Assembly (NCBI RefSeq): GCF_963678635.1
Contig: NC_087062.1
Span: 12,876,670-12,940,669 of the forward strand
Direction: 5' to 3'
DNA: 64,000 nucleotides
From: Symsagittifera roscoffensis
Taxonomy: Eukaryota > Xenacoelomorpha > Acoela > Convolutidae
In this document: positions 33,301-43,700 of the stretch, piece after piece
Position numbering within the stretch: the stretch's first letter is position 1
Layout of the letters: the number at the start of each line of letters is the position of its first letter
Made by a program: the position numbers and the translations under genes
The notes under the pieces: generated by a model
Told to the model about the DNA's origin: nothing
The model's database searches: none
Seen by the model: the letters and a program-made list of their open reading frames with translations, nothing else

Positions 33301-35020
33301 TGTGGCATTCTCTCATGCTATCTGGAACATAGAAAATCAAATCACTAAAAGTATTTCATTGAACTTGGGCTTATATTAAATGATTTTGTAATTATCATAT
33401 TTACTTCAACAAAAATTATAATGTATTTTGTTAATTATTACTTTATCATGTATTTTTAAGCGCTGGGTAGACTCTCAGCAGGCAATGAAAATACCCTTAG
33501 TCTATCCTCATCATTTGTAGTCTATTTTAATAGAAACAAAAACACTTATGTCTAGCAAAATGTTTATGTTGTTTGCATATCTTTCATATTTATATAACTG
33601 AAGCAATAAATTCGTTCTTTCTTTCTAATAAAAAGTTAAAGTTTCTCCAACTTAAAAATAATTTGATGAACTAACAACCACTTCGATGTTACCGACATAA
33701 CTTGACAAGCAACGAAAAAATTACTTTCTTGGAGTGCGGCGGCGGATATGATCAAACATATTGCCTTCAACAACTCTTAATTTCAATAATTCTTATCCCA
33801 TATTTGTAAATCTCTAAAAGAGCAACTATTTGAGGCAGATAAAGTTGGTTAGCTAATTGCCCAGGATAGTTTTTTTATTCAGACCAACCATTTTACAAAG
33901 AAAGTTGACATCGAATATAATCAATCCAAGGATCTTAGGATATCAAGCGTGTGTTTGCACTAGCCTAAAAGCGGCTCATTCAATTTTAGTACGTTAAATG
34001 AGCCAAACTTTTCTGCATGACCTCCCGCCTCATAAATGGTGTAAATTGAATTGAGACTAAATTTCACATGACTCAAAATTAGCCTTTTTTATATAATAGC
34101 CGTCCAAAAATTATAGTTTATCTCGAGATTAGTAAAGGGGCAGTCGGAACACTCAAGGTTTTGCCCTGATATAAGAGCAGTCTTGTTTGTAAAAATTGTT
34201 CAAGAGTACTCAAGTTGAAGATTCGCATTCAAACCAGGAATGGATTGAGAGCTGAGGAATTTCCATCTCCATTTTCTAGATGCAAAATAAATTCTTACAA
34301 TTCTACCAACAAAAAATAACAAAAAAAGAACAAAAAATATAACAAAAGGTCTTAATCAAGAGCAAATCAACAATAGCTACCTAAAAACTGATCTGCTTTC
34401 ATTGTAAGTTTCTCTTATTTAAATGAATAAACGAACAAACATTTTCCTTTTACTTAGAGCTAAAAATTCGAGACATCAAGATCTCATACTCGTCGTTACA
34501 CATACCAAATCTAGTCGCATTTTGGTGACTGCAGCTGCACATAGTCTGCAATTAATCCTAAGCATCATCATCATCAGCATTGGTGTTTTGTTTATTCACA
34601 ACTTTTCAATATACATATGACTAGTTATTATGTAACCGTGAACAATCGGCCAAGAAAAAATGTGATCAAATATCCTCCTCTTGGTTTAACATTCAAAACA
34701 AAATGGTGTTCACCTGGTCCGTCGCCCAGTAGCCCAAGACATATGTTGGCAGTGGCTCCAATAATTGCTCCAGAAACAAAGAAGAATTTATTGAGTTCTG
34801 GTTTGGCACAAAGTGGCAATAGAATTGAAAACACAATATTCGCGACATCGTTCGACGCTACAATCGCCCCGACCACAAACTTCGAGATGTCTTTCTTCCG
34901 TTCGGCTTCATTTGGGAAAAATGGCGCCATTAACGAGTAATTTATTCCCTCCGCTACGAAAAGAATCAGCCCACATGACAGAGCTATCGCAGTTTTGTGA
35001 CTTAAATCGCAGCATGACAT
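24149..35020 (-). CDS. MFS-2: SLC18B1-like major facilitator transporter (5 exons)
   Basis: Minus-strand paralogue of MFS-1 with exons 34714-35020, 29866-30196, 27835-28169, 25011-25274 and 24149-24354: 1443 bases, 480 codons plus stop, open throughout. Intron phases (1, 2, 1, 1) and splice positions match MFS-1 exactly and exon 1 has the same length (307), so the pair arose by duplication after the introns were in place. Conserved features include EGINYS, APFFPNEAE, GIPLLTSLAP, the helix-5 motif GLGVTIGPPLG, FGLLDVSMSP, ATDKG, GRILGS and NYRRMYY. It is predicted to be a 12-helix membrane transporter, by analogy a proton antiporter for small organic solutes. The central loop carries an Asn/Ser/Ala-rich insert absent from MFS-1. 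Introns are longer (up to 4.5 kb) and hold LINE and SINE remnants. No disruption seen. Confidence 0.88.
24885..25008 (-). repeat. SINE fragment at the MFS-2 exon 4 splice donor
   Basis: On the minus strand the intron reads TGTTGAAGTGG (A-box-like), later AAGTTCGAGGCCC (B-box) and CACCATTATCCGTGCTCATT, matching the head of the SINEs at 2839 and 5361. The SINE body is missing. Orientation is sense with MFS-2. Confidence 0.65.
25011..25274 (-). CDS. MFS-2 exon 4 (helices 9-10)
   Basis: Acceptor CTTTTTCAG|GGTTTGC. Encodes GFACYTFVWCSSLLVPVN, two helices, and LQLVIGIWMNFFLA before donor GGCAG|GTAATG. The intron begins directly with a SINE-like sequence, so this donor may sit at the insertion edge. 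Confidence 0.86.
25275..27834. other. MFS-2 intron 3
   Basis: About 2.56 kb, AT-rich. Recognisable content: a diverged hairpin-motif copy near 25515-25560; a purine-rich run at 25860-25930; a partial family D copy at about 26415-26575; a tandem duplication of about 75 bp at 26650-26800; and a G-rich tract (runs of 12, 5 and 7 G) at 27661-27690. No additional exon is needed to keep frame. Confidence 0.6.
27835..28169 (-). CDS. MFS-2 exon 3 (central loop, helices 7-8)
   Basis: Acceptor GGGTTTAG|AATCCTGC. Opens with a Ser/Asn-rich loop containing SNKNNRNHTSSAAATS, then PGIWAFSFVMPLFGVPFGLL and helix 8 ending ATDKG, donor AAAG|GTGAAG. The loop insert accounts for most of the length difference from MFS-1. 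Confidence 0.87.
28170..29865. other. MFS-2 intron 2 with repeat fragments
   Basis: About 1.7 kb. Contains GGCGGATCTAGGATTTTC near 28263 (resembling the TIR of the 39105 MITE), a hairpin motif copy at 28658-28705, and a partial family D copy at 29660-29810. No coding exon recognised. Confidence 0.55.
28640..28740. repeat. Hairpin-bearing SINE-like repeat end
   Basis: ACACAGAGGCGAAGCGGAGC then TTCGCAACACTTGCGATGC. GCGAAGC-GGA-GCTTCGC is a perfect 7-bp stem. The same motif with variations recurs near 35650, 44770, 53118, 54893 and 63527. Confidence 0.65.
29866..30196 (-). CDS. MFS-2 exon 2 (helices 4-6)
   Basis: Acceptor GCTGCAG|GTGGCTATTGG. Includes CFLCRTLTGIGAGLIWS and GLGVTIGPPLG, and ends in the acidic loop YDSDDEA with donor GC|GTAAGC. 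Confidence 0.87.
30551..30965 (+). pseudogene. LINE ORF2 C-terminal remnant
   Basis: Inside the plus-strand ORF 30551-31045 are MIEMFKLGYNCYDPKATNG, KFELWKNFF and DWNMLQGEVIDSKTFNAFKN. The last corresponds to the 'WN.LP.EVV....NSFKN.LDK' tail typical of LINE ORF2 proteins of many invertebrates. It is antisense to MFS-2 within its first intron, and the RT domain itself is missing. Confidence 0.72.
31060..31610 (+). pseudogene. LINE ORF1 remnant, head-to-tail after the ORF2 tail
   Basis: Fragments in order: LKAELLESCNRIDHLTVIGM (coiled coil), EQDISMTHCRPTN followed by NRLLLSFPNASQKSK (the 'dI..cHR....rpiivkF' region), and LTWTKKMIFFIWKIDRTLIE (the 'WTkdGkIflrk' C-terminal segment). Stops and frameshifts interrupt it. 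Its position after an ORF2 tail means two element copies in tandem or a rearrangement. Confidence 0.6.
31611..34713. other. Rest of MFS-2 intron 1
   Basis: About 3.1 kb of AT-rich sequence. Apart from the family A copy at 33865-34190 nothing was recognised; ORFs at 31627, 32061, 32588 and 34423 look random. Confidence 0.55.
33865..34190 (+). mobile_element. Family A element, 5'-truncated
   Basis: Starts in the TTTTTTTATTCAGACCA segment that lies about 50 bp inside other copies and ends GGGGCAGTCGGAAC, a diverged hairpin, then GAGCAGTCTTGTTTG. Located in MFS-2 intron 1. Confidence 0.65.
34714..35020 (-). CDS. MFS-2 exon 1 (start, helices 1-3)
   Basis: ATG at 35020, residues 1-102, beginning MSCCDLSHK before helix 1 (IALSCGLILFVAEG). 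Donor CCAG|GTGAAC after the first base of a Gly codon, at the same codon as in MFS-1. Confidence 0.87.
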
Positions 35021-37550
35021 GACAATTTTTTGTAGCCTTGCTCAATAGTTTGTTGACAATACACTAAATTTTAAATGTATTGAGAACTTTGTTAAGTAGG
35101 CAGCAGGGTGATATAATTAATATCTACGAGTTGCTTTCATGAATTGGCATTAATAATCTCGAGGCTATCACAGTTCGAGTTGAAACGAAAGTACGTTACG
35201 TTTTTGCACTGATCGCACCTGAGTTAAGCTTAAGTATACGATGCGTAAGGTTGACAAAAATGAATTCATTCGAATTTATCAATACATATCAGTGCAACCT
35301 GGTGTTTTGTTGGATTTTGACCATTCAAACATCTAAAAATTTAGCTTTGTCAAAACTCAGATTTTTAAAACATGATTAACAATCTTATTACAAGATCTGC
35401 GGTTCATAAGCACTTAATTGTTTTTCGAAGAACTTAAAATTAGTTGTAGGAAAAAAGCAGTAAATAGCGAAGTAAGTCAAAGACAGACAAATAGACGTAA
35501 GGTTCCGCAAGACTCAAGTTATCAACACAGGAGGAAATGCAATTTTAGATAGAATACATCTACCGATTACAGAAACAATAATCGAGCCATCAAAATTATT
35601 CAAACGGACTTTTCCAATGGACCAAGTCACAACTGCTTGCTTTAACATTACACAAAAAGGCGACGCTGAGCTTCGCGCCACTTGCGATACAACAAGTATA
35701 TTATTAAACCAGAAAGACGCAGAAGAAGTAGCAAAGAAGACTTCGAGCGAAGAAAAACTGAAGAATGAACTAGAAAAACAAAAAATTTTAAAATGAAAAA
35801 AAAACTTTTTTTTCATGATAAAAATTATTTAATTTTCAGGACAACCTTGTGGGGTTGATTTTGAGCAATCAAACATTTGAAAATATAGAGCCAGAGTCTT
35901 ATCGATTTTCAAAGTAAAACCAGAAATTCGTAGGAAACAAAAATTTTGAGTAAAAAGCCGATAAAAAAATAATGCCGACAGCCAATAAGCTGAAAATCAA
36001 CTATCATGTACTGATTATATATTGTCCACCGGTGCTTTATCAGTAGTTAATGCAAGATCTAATTCGGAAATTAAATCGAAAGAGTTTAAGTCGATGACAA
36101 TAAAGCAGAAAACTTGAAATACAAAAAAGACATAGCCCAAACAAGTAGACAGAAATTGAGATGAAAGCCGCTAAGTTACAAAAGTTTGAAAAAAATTATA
36201 GTCTCGAGAAAACCTAAATATGCCATTATTTTTTTATATCTGGGTATCAATTTGTCTGGAATAAATATCATTTTTAACAAAAATAACACGCCAAATAAGA
36301 CCATTGAACATTAAGTTTGCATCGGAACAAAAATTACGTAGCGGTAACAACGTAACAATGCTAATTGCGAGAATAACAACTAAGCGCATGCGTAATAATG
36401 CCGTGCTCATTAATCGACAATAAAAAAAATCGATGAACAGTATTTAAAAATAACTTTGTTTGTGACAACTCCATTAAAAATTTTCAAAAAAATGCAAATT
36501 TTTTTAAACTCAATTCCTTCCAATAATGGCTTTCAAAAAATTAAAACGGCGGACGATTTCCCGAAAAAGAAGAAAACTTCTAATTAAAAAAAAACAGGTT
36601 CCGACTGGATTCGAACCACACGCTTTAGGCATATTTAATATAGCTTACTTCTACAACATATGTGCTGGTTGATTCAATTCGAAACCTTCAAAATAAACGA
36701 AATAAAAAGCCGAAAATTTATTTAGAAAAAATTTAAATTTTTTTCTCACAAAAAATTGAAAATTTTTTATGTTTAGTTTTTTATTTGTATTACGAAGGAT
36801 TTAAGAGGATGGCCAAAATTTTTCAATAATTTCTTGTTAGAACTCAATCAATATAAAACCAACCAAATAGAACAAAAACAATAGGAAAATAGGTCGACAG
36901 AATGAAAGCCGAATGACCTTGTGCCGATCTACAAATATTAAAATTTTCGAAATACAATTTAAAAAATCAAAATAGGCAACTACTAACTTAAGCACAGGGA
37001 AAATACAGTAGCCATGCTATTAATAAACCATGCAGTGGTACACTAGCGATGCATCGGTTATAAAACATACTGATTACCATTTGACCATTTTGTGAACTAA
37101 GTTATTTACAGGAAAAAAGTCTAGAACCCGCTTGCAATACCCGTGCTAATCACAAGGGTAATCATGTCGCCAATTAACAAACAGCAAAAAAAAACACAAA
37201 CACGAGCAAATAACGGCAGAAAGTTTCGCACGCAGAAAGTTTCGCATTTTCTTTTTGATTTGAATCAACTTTTCGAATACCTTTGAACCATTTGTCACAC
37301 TGAAATCGGCAAATGCTCCAAATGAAACGCATGTAAAAAAGCGACTATGATATTAGAATGAGCTTTCGTGGAGATGTGTTTATGGGAAAAATCAAAGAGA
37401 TAGGTTTCAGGGAACCAACAGTACGCTTGATAACGCTAAATAAATAAATTGTGAAAAATAGCGATACATTTTTCAAAAAAATTAAATATTACATAATTAG
37501 GTACAATTAAAAACCATACAATTTTGTGATTTTTTTTTCATATCAATTCA
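35021..37550. other. 5' flank of MFS-2, SINE fragments, no gene
   Basis: Holds the promoter side of MFS-2 without a recognisable core element. A hairpin-motif copy lies at 35650-35720 (GAGCTTCGCGCCACTTGCGA) and tRNA-like stretches at 36595-36670 and 37110-37165. No credible ORF. Confidence 0.5.
36595..36670 (-). repeat. tRNA-like SINE head
   Basis: The minus strand contains GTGTGGTTCGAATCCAGTCG, a perfect B-box (GGTTCGAATCC) with a partial T-stem. No full cloverleaf could be drawn, so it is treated as SINE-derived. Confidence 0.5.
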
Positions 37551-37554
37551 TTGA

Positions 37555-40500
37555 AAATTTTTAAGATGATAGAAAAACGTCACATCTCGAAAACTAAAAG
37601 CAAATGAGCAGTCGCATTTGGACGCAAGATTTGCAACTTCTGAGAGTACTCACAGTAATCAACTATAGGGTCGGGAACTTCAAATTTTAAGAATATTCAA
37701 ATTGAAGTTTTCTAATTTTATTTTTGAAAAAACCAAGGAGAGTGTCATATCCCAAAACTACAAAAAATTGAGCACTCACATTTGGAGGCAAGTTTCGCAA
37801 CTCCTCAGAGTACTCTGCAGGCCCCAACTCCCTGACAGCTTCCAACTACAGGGTTGAGAATTTCATATTTGGTGAAATTTTTGAAGTTACGTTTTCTAGA
37901 GATGGTTCGCATCTCTAGTGATAAAGCATCACCAGAGATGGAAACATTAGAAAACTTTTAAATCTAAGTTCTTTGACCGATTAAGAATAACAGTACAATT
38001 GTCACATCTCGGAAACAAAAAGCATTCGAGCAGTCAGGGTTAAGAACTCCACAAATTTTGAAAAAAAATTAGGTTTTCTAAAAATTTTTTTGAAAAAAGT
38101 CATAAAAACGTCATATCTCAGAAACTACAAGGATTCAAGCAGTCATATTTAAATAAAAAAACTCGCATCCCCTGGAGCGCCCTGATAAAGCATCACCAGA
38201 GATGAAAACATAAGAAAATTTTTTAAATCTAAGTTCTTTGAGCAATTAAGAAAAGCATTACAATCGTCACATCTCGGAAACAAAAAGCATTAGAGCAGTC
38301 ACATTGGGACGCAACACTCCAACATGAAACTCCTGAGGGAACCCTCACAGTACTCAACTACAAAGTTGAGAAATTCAAACCATTTAAATTTTTGAAAAAA
38401 TCCAAGTTTTCTGAAAAATTAAAAAAATCATAAAACACTTCATATCTCGAAAACTAAAAGGATTGGAGCAGTCATAGTTGGAGGAAAAGTACACAATCCC
38501 TGAGACACTGAGATTACTCTGACTGTCCTCAATACAGAAATAGGAATTTCAAATAGGAAAAAATCACAAAAATCGTCATCACAAAAAATCTCGAAAAATA
38601 CAAGGATTTGAGCTGTCAATTTGGAGGAAAAATGCACAACTCCTGTTAGTACCCTGATAGAGCCTTAGCATAGAGATGAGAATTTCAAATTTTGTGAATT
38701 TTTCTGTATCTAAGTTCTTTGAAAAACTTAGAAAAAATCCTGAAAAACGTCATTTCTCCAAAACTACAAGTATTTGAGCACTCATATTCAGAGGCAAGAT
38801 TCGCAACCCCTGAGAGTAACCTCACATTTTCCTTACAGGATTGAGATCTTCGAAAAATAAATGAGTGTTTTTTATATCAAATTTTTTGAAAAAGTCATAA
38901 AAAACGTCATATCTCAAAAACTGCAAGGATTTGAGAAGTGAGATTTGGAGGAAAGATTCCCAACCCCTGAGAGTACCCTGACAGCACCCAACTACAGAGT
39001 TGAAAATTTCATATTTTGTTACGTTTTCTAGAAACTTTTGAAAAATCTCGAAAATGGCCGTATCTCGTAAACTAAAAAAGAATTGGTTACTCATATATGG
39101 AGGCAGGGGCGGATTTAAGGGGGGGGGGGGGGGGGGCGTACGCGCTCCCCTCAGGGATTCGACCCCCTGCCGACCCAAAAGGTCCCCCTTTGGTACTTTT
39201 TTAAAAATCCATTTTTTGCTGACCGACCCTAAAAATTTCCTAAGGGGGCCTTTGGCGCCAATATATACTAACTTTCAGGGGGAGCGCGCGCCAAAAAAAG
39301 GCTTTTTTGACCTGTTTTTTCAAAAATATGCCTGCGGCGCAGCAAATTTGGCAGAAACAGGGACCTTTTAGTGCTTTAGAAGAGCTCAGAAAATCAATTT
39401 GGTCGACCTAAAAAAAAAAGGTCGTCAAAATTTTCGAAAATTTTTTGAAAATCCGCCCCCCCCTCGAAAAAATCCTAGATCCGCCCCTTTATGGAGGCCC
39501 AAATCGCAACACCTGGGGAAGCCCTAACAGCATCCTATCATTGGGTTGTTAATTTCAGGCTTGGTAAAATGAACGCTGAAATCAAGCCGAAAAATTGATT
39601 ACAAAACTTTAACTTTTGCAATACACGATATAGCTTAAACGTGAAAAAAATCTTTTGTTAAACAAGCAAATTTAATACGTTGAAAAAACTTAAACATGGC
39701 GAGATAAAGAAGCCAGCATTTAAAGATACAAAATTTTTATATATGAAAAAATTTATATAAAAAACATCATTTGAGCTTTTAAAAAAACTGCATTAAGTGA
39801 TGAATGTTGCAAGATGTTGATCTGGATAATACCTAAATGTCACCTATGAAGTTGATAGAAAAACTTATTAATCAAACTTCATTTTTTAAATTTTTCATCA
39901 AAAACGTCTCGCAAAAACTCTGTCTGCATCAGTTTTTTTCATATTTCTATCTCTTTCCACTATTAGCATTACTTTTTGCTTTTATTTTAGAAAATGCGAA
40001 AAAAAATTGAAACGAACAGATGAGCTTAATCCATGTTGCCCAAAAAACTTAAAGACTGTTTAAGCCCTATTTTATTTTCAGCAAACTCTAGAAAGTTATA
40101 CAAAGCCAAAGAAACATGAAAACAAAATTGTCACTCAAATGAAAAATTTCGAAAACAAACTTATCACAATACTCGAAGCCATTAAACGTCAAAAATTAAA
40201 AATCAAAGCCATTTTGCGCAGAGTATGCCTCTTAAAATTGCGATTTGTTTTTTGATGTGTATAAAAAAAAATAAACTCAAAATACAAACTTACTCGGATC
40301 TCACTACTTAAAACAAACGTTTAGAAAAATGACGTTGAACTAATTTTTTTTTTGATTTTTTTAATTTGAAAATTTAAAAATAAAAATTGTTGTCATATAT
40401 GTAATCTAATTTAAAAAGTCTATCAATACATAATTTATTTATTCCGCTGCCTAGTCAAACACGAAAAATTTCCTGTAAATTGCTATCTGAAACCAAAAAA

Positions 40501-41000
40501 CGATTAAATTTTGGGATGAATTGAGTTCGCACTTGCATTTTTTTAAGCAATAAGAATCACGTACTTTTAATAGACACGATGAACTTTAAAATTATGAATT
40601 CATAGTAGTTAATGATCACTTTTTGAAAAAAACTCAACCATCGCAACGAACGTTTTTGTTCACTAGCAATTGAATGAAATTTAATGTTTTTCATTCAATT
40701 AAGCGCATCGGTAAGTAAGCCGACGAAGGCTCAGCCAAAAAACCTGCAAGCGAAAAGCTATCGACAAAAAAATGGAAAATCGACAAAATTATAAAAAGCC
40801 TTTTTTATGAAAACAAAGCTCAAACCCTTGTTATGGAAATTATACAATATTTAATTGAGCATTAGAAAAACAACAGACCGAAAACTAATCCGATAAGTAT
40901 TGAGGCAAAAACCAAAAAACTGAAAACCCAAGACAGTTCATAACGAAAAACAGATTCCACCGGGATTCAACCTAGATGCAAATCTGAGCCTGACAAAGCA
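37555..41000. repeat. Family B array and tail, block A
   Basis: About ten units of roughly 150-175 bp run from 37560 to 39110, each with variants of CATATCTCGGAAACTAAAAG, GATTTGAGCAGTCATATTTG and CCTGAGAGTACCCTGACAGC. A distinctive tail follows (GATATAGCTTAAACGTGAAA, AACATGGCGAG at about 39600-39710), then 1.2 kb of AT-rich DNA ending in a tRNA-like segment (40950-41000). From about 37920 it is the partner of block B. A MITE interrupts it at 39105-39490. Minus-strand ORFs in the array are translations of the unit. Confidence 0.85.
39105..39490. mobile_element. hAT-type MITE with perfect 8-bp target duplication
   Basis: Termini AGGGGCGGATTTAAGG and CTAGATCCGCCCCTTT are inverted repeats. ATGGAGGC flanks both sides (39097-39104 and 39491-39498). 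Block B carries the uninterrupted site (CATTTATGGAGGCCAAAATC near 42191), confirming the boundaries. The interior has a run of 18 G and GGCGCCAATATATACT. No coding capacity. Confidence 0.9.
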
Positions 41001-43700
41001 TCACCAGAGATGAAAACATAAGAAAACTTTTGAATCTAAGTTCTTTGAACGATTAAGAAAAACACTACAATTGTCACATCTCGGAAACAAAAAGCATTCG
41101 AGCAGTCAGGGTTAAGAATTCCACAAATTTTGAAAAAAATTAGGTTTTCTAACAAAATTTTGAAAAAATCAAAAAAACGTCATATCTCAGAAACTACAAA
41201 GATTCAAGCAGTCATATTTAAATAAAAAAAACTCGCATCCCCTGGAGTGCCCTGATAAAGCATCACCAAAGATGAAAACATTAGAAAATTTTTAAATCGA
41301 AGTTCTTTGAGCAATTAAGAAAAGCATTACAATCGTCACATCTCGGAAACAAAAAGCATTAGAGCAGTCACATTGGGACGCAACACTCCAACATGAAACT
41401 CCTGAGGTTACCCTCACAGTACTCAACTACAAAGTTGAGAAATTCAAACCATTCAAAAGTTTTGAAAAAATCCAAGTTTGCTGAAAAATTAAAAAGAAAT
41501 CATAAAACACTTCATATCTCGAAAACTACAAGGATTGGAGCAGTCATGGTTGGAGGCAAATTACGCAACCCCTGAGACCCTGAGATTACTCTGACTGTCC
41601 TCAATACAGAAATAGGAATTTCAGATTTAAAAAAAATTAAGTTTTCTGATAATTTTTTGAAAAAATCACAAAAAACGACATCAGAAAAAATCTCGAAAAA
41701 TACAAAGTCTTGAGCAGTCACATTTGGAGGCAAAATTCACAACTCCTGTTAGTACCCTGATAGAGCCTTAGTATAGAGATGAAAACTTCAAATTTTGTGA
41801 ATTTTTCTGCATCTAAGTTCTTTGAAAAACTTAGAAAAATCCTGAAAACTGTCATTTCTCCAAAACTACAAGGATTTGAGAACTCATATTCTGAGGCAAG
41901 GTTCGCGACCCCTGAGAGTAACCTCACAATTTCCTTACAGGATTGAGATCTTCGAAACTTAAATGATGAGTTTTTTTAAATCAAATTATTTGAAAAAATC
42001 ATAAAAACGTCATATCTCGAAAACTGCAAAGATTTGAGAAGTGAGATTTGGAGGAAAGATTCGCAACCCCTGAGAGTACCCTGACAGCACGCAACTACAG
42101 GGTCGAGAATTTCATATTTTGTTACGTTTTCTAGAAACTTGAAAAATCTCGAAAATTGCTGTATCTCGTAAACTAAAAAGAATTGGTTACTCATTTATGG
42201 AGGCCAAAATCGCAACACCTGGGGAAGCCCTGACAGCATCCCATTATTGGGTTGTTAATTTCAAGCTTGGTAAATTAAACGCTGAATTCAAGCCGGAAAA
42301 TCGATTAAAAAATCTTAACCATTGCAATAAACGATATAGCTTAAACGTGAAAAATTCTTTCGTTAAACAAGCAAATTTAATACGTTGAAAAAGCTTGAAC
42401 ATGGCGAGATAGTGAAGCCCGCATTTAAAGATATAAAATAGATATAAATGAAAAAATTTATTTAAAAAACATCATTTTAGCTTTTAATACTGCATTAAGT
42501 GATGAATGTTGCAAGATGTTGATGAGGATAATACCTAAATGTCCCCTATGAAGTTGAAAGAAAAACTTATTAATCAAACTTCATTTTTTAAATTTTTCAT
42601 CGAAAACGTCTCGCAAAAACTCTGTCTGCATCAGTATTTTTCATATTTCAATCTCTTTCCACTATTAGCATTACTTTTTGCTTTTATTTTAGAAAATGCG
42701 AAAAAAAATTGAAACGAGCAGATGAGCTTAATCCATGTTGCCCAAAAAACTTAAAGACTGTTTAAGCCCTATTTTATTTTCAACAAACTCTAGAAAGTTA
42801 TACAAAGCCAAAGAAATATGAAAACAAAATTGTCACGCAAATGAAAAATTTCGAAAACAAACTAATCACAATATTCGAAGCCATTAAACGTCGAAAATTG
42901 AAAATCCAAGCCATTTTGCGCAGAATATGCCTCTTAAAATTGCGATTTGTTTGTTGATGTGTATAAAGAAAAATAAACTCAGAAAACAAACTTACTCGGA
43001 TCTCACTACTTAAAACAAACATTTGGAAAAATGACCTTGAACTAATTTTTTTTGGATTTTTTTAATTTGAAAACTTAAAAATAAAAATTGTTGTCATATA
43101 TGTAATCTGATTTGAAAAGTCTATCAATTCGTAATTTCTTTATTCCGCTGCATGGTCAAACACGAAAAATTTCCTGTAAATTGCTATCTGAAACCAAAAA
43201 ACGATTAAATTTTGGGATGAATTGAGTTTGCACTTGCAATTTTTTTAAAAGCAATAAGAATCACGTACTTTCAATAGACACGATGAACTTTAAAATTATG
43301 AATTCACAGTAGTTAATGATCACTTTTTTGAAAAAAAAACAACCATCGCAACACATTTTTTTTTGTTCACTAGCACTTACTCCTCAAAATTTAATGTTTT
43401 TTATTCAATTAAGCGCATCGGTAACTAAGCCGACGAAGGCTCAGCCAAAAAACCTGCAATCGAAAAGCTATCGACAATAAAATGGAAAATCGACAAAATT
43501 ATAGAAAGCATTTATTATGAAAACAAAGCTCAAACCCTTGTTATAGAAATTAGACTATAATTGAGCATTAGAAAAACAACAGACCGAAAACTAATCCGAT
43601 AAGTATTGAGGCAAAAACCAAAAAACTGAAAACCCAAGACAGTTCATAACGAAAAACAGATTCCACCGGGATTCGACCTAGATGCAAATCTGAGCCTGAC
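41001..43700. repeat. Tandem duplicate of the family B region, block B
   Basis: Aligns collinearly with about 37920-41000: same unit order, tail (GATATAGCTTAAACGTGAAA near 42333) and closing tRNA-like segment ending GAGCCTGAC at 43700. Length is about 2.70 kb versus about 3.08 kb for block A, the difference being the MITE and its target duplication. Scattered substitutions and small indels separate the two. Confidence 0.88.

Noticed and set aside
38440-42194. Minus-strand ORFs with a repeated CCQGTLRG peptide in the family B arrays
   Set aside because: The peptide recurs only because the DNA unit is repeated; frames break in every unit.
37555-43700. CRISPR-like array
   Set aside because: Units of about 160 bp diverge along their whole length, with no short identical repeat and unique spacer pattern, and the genome is animal.
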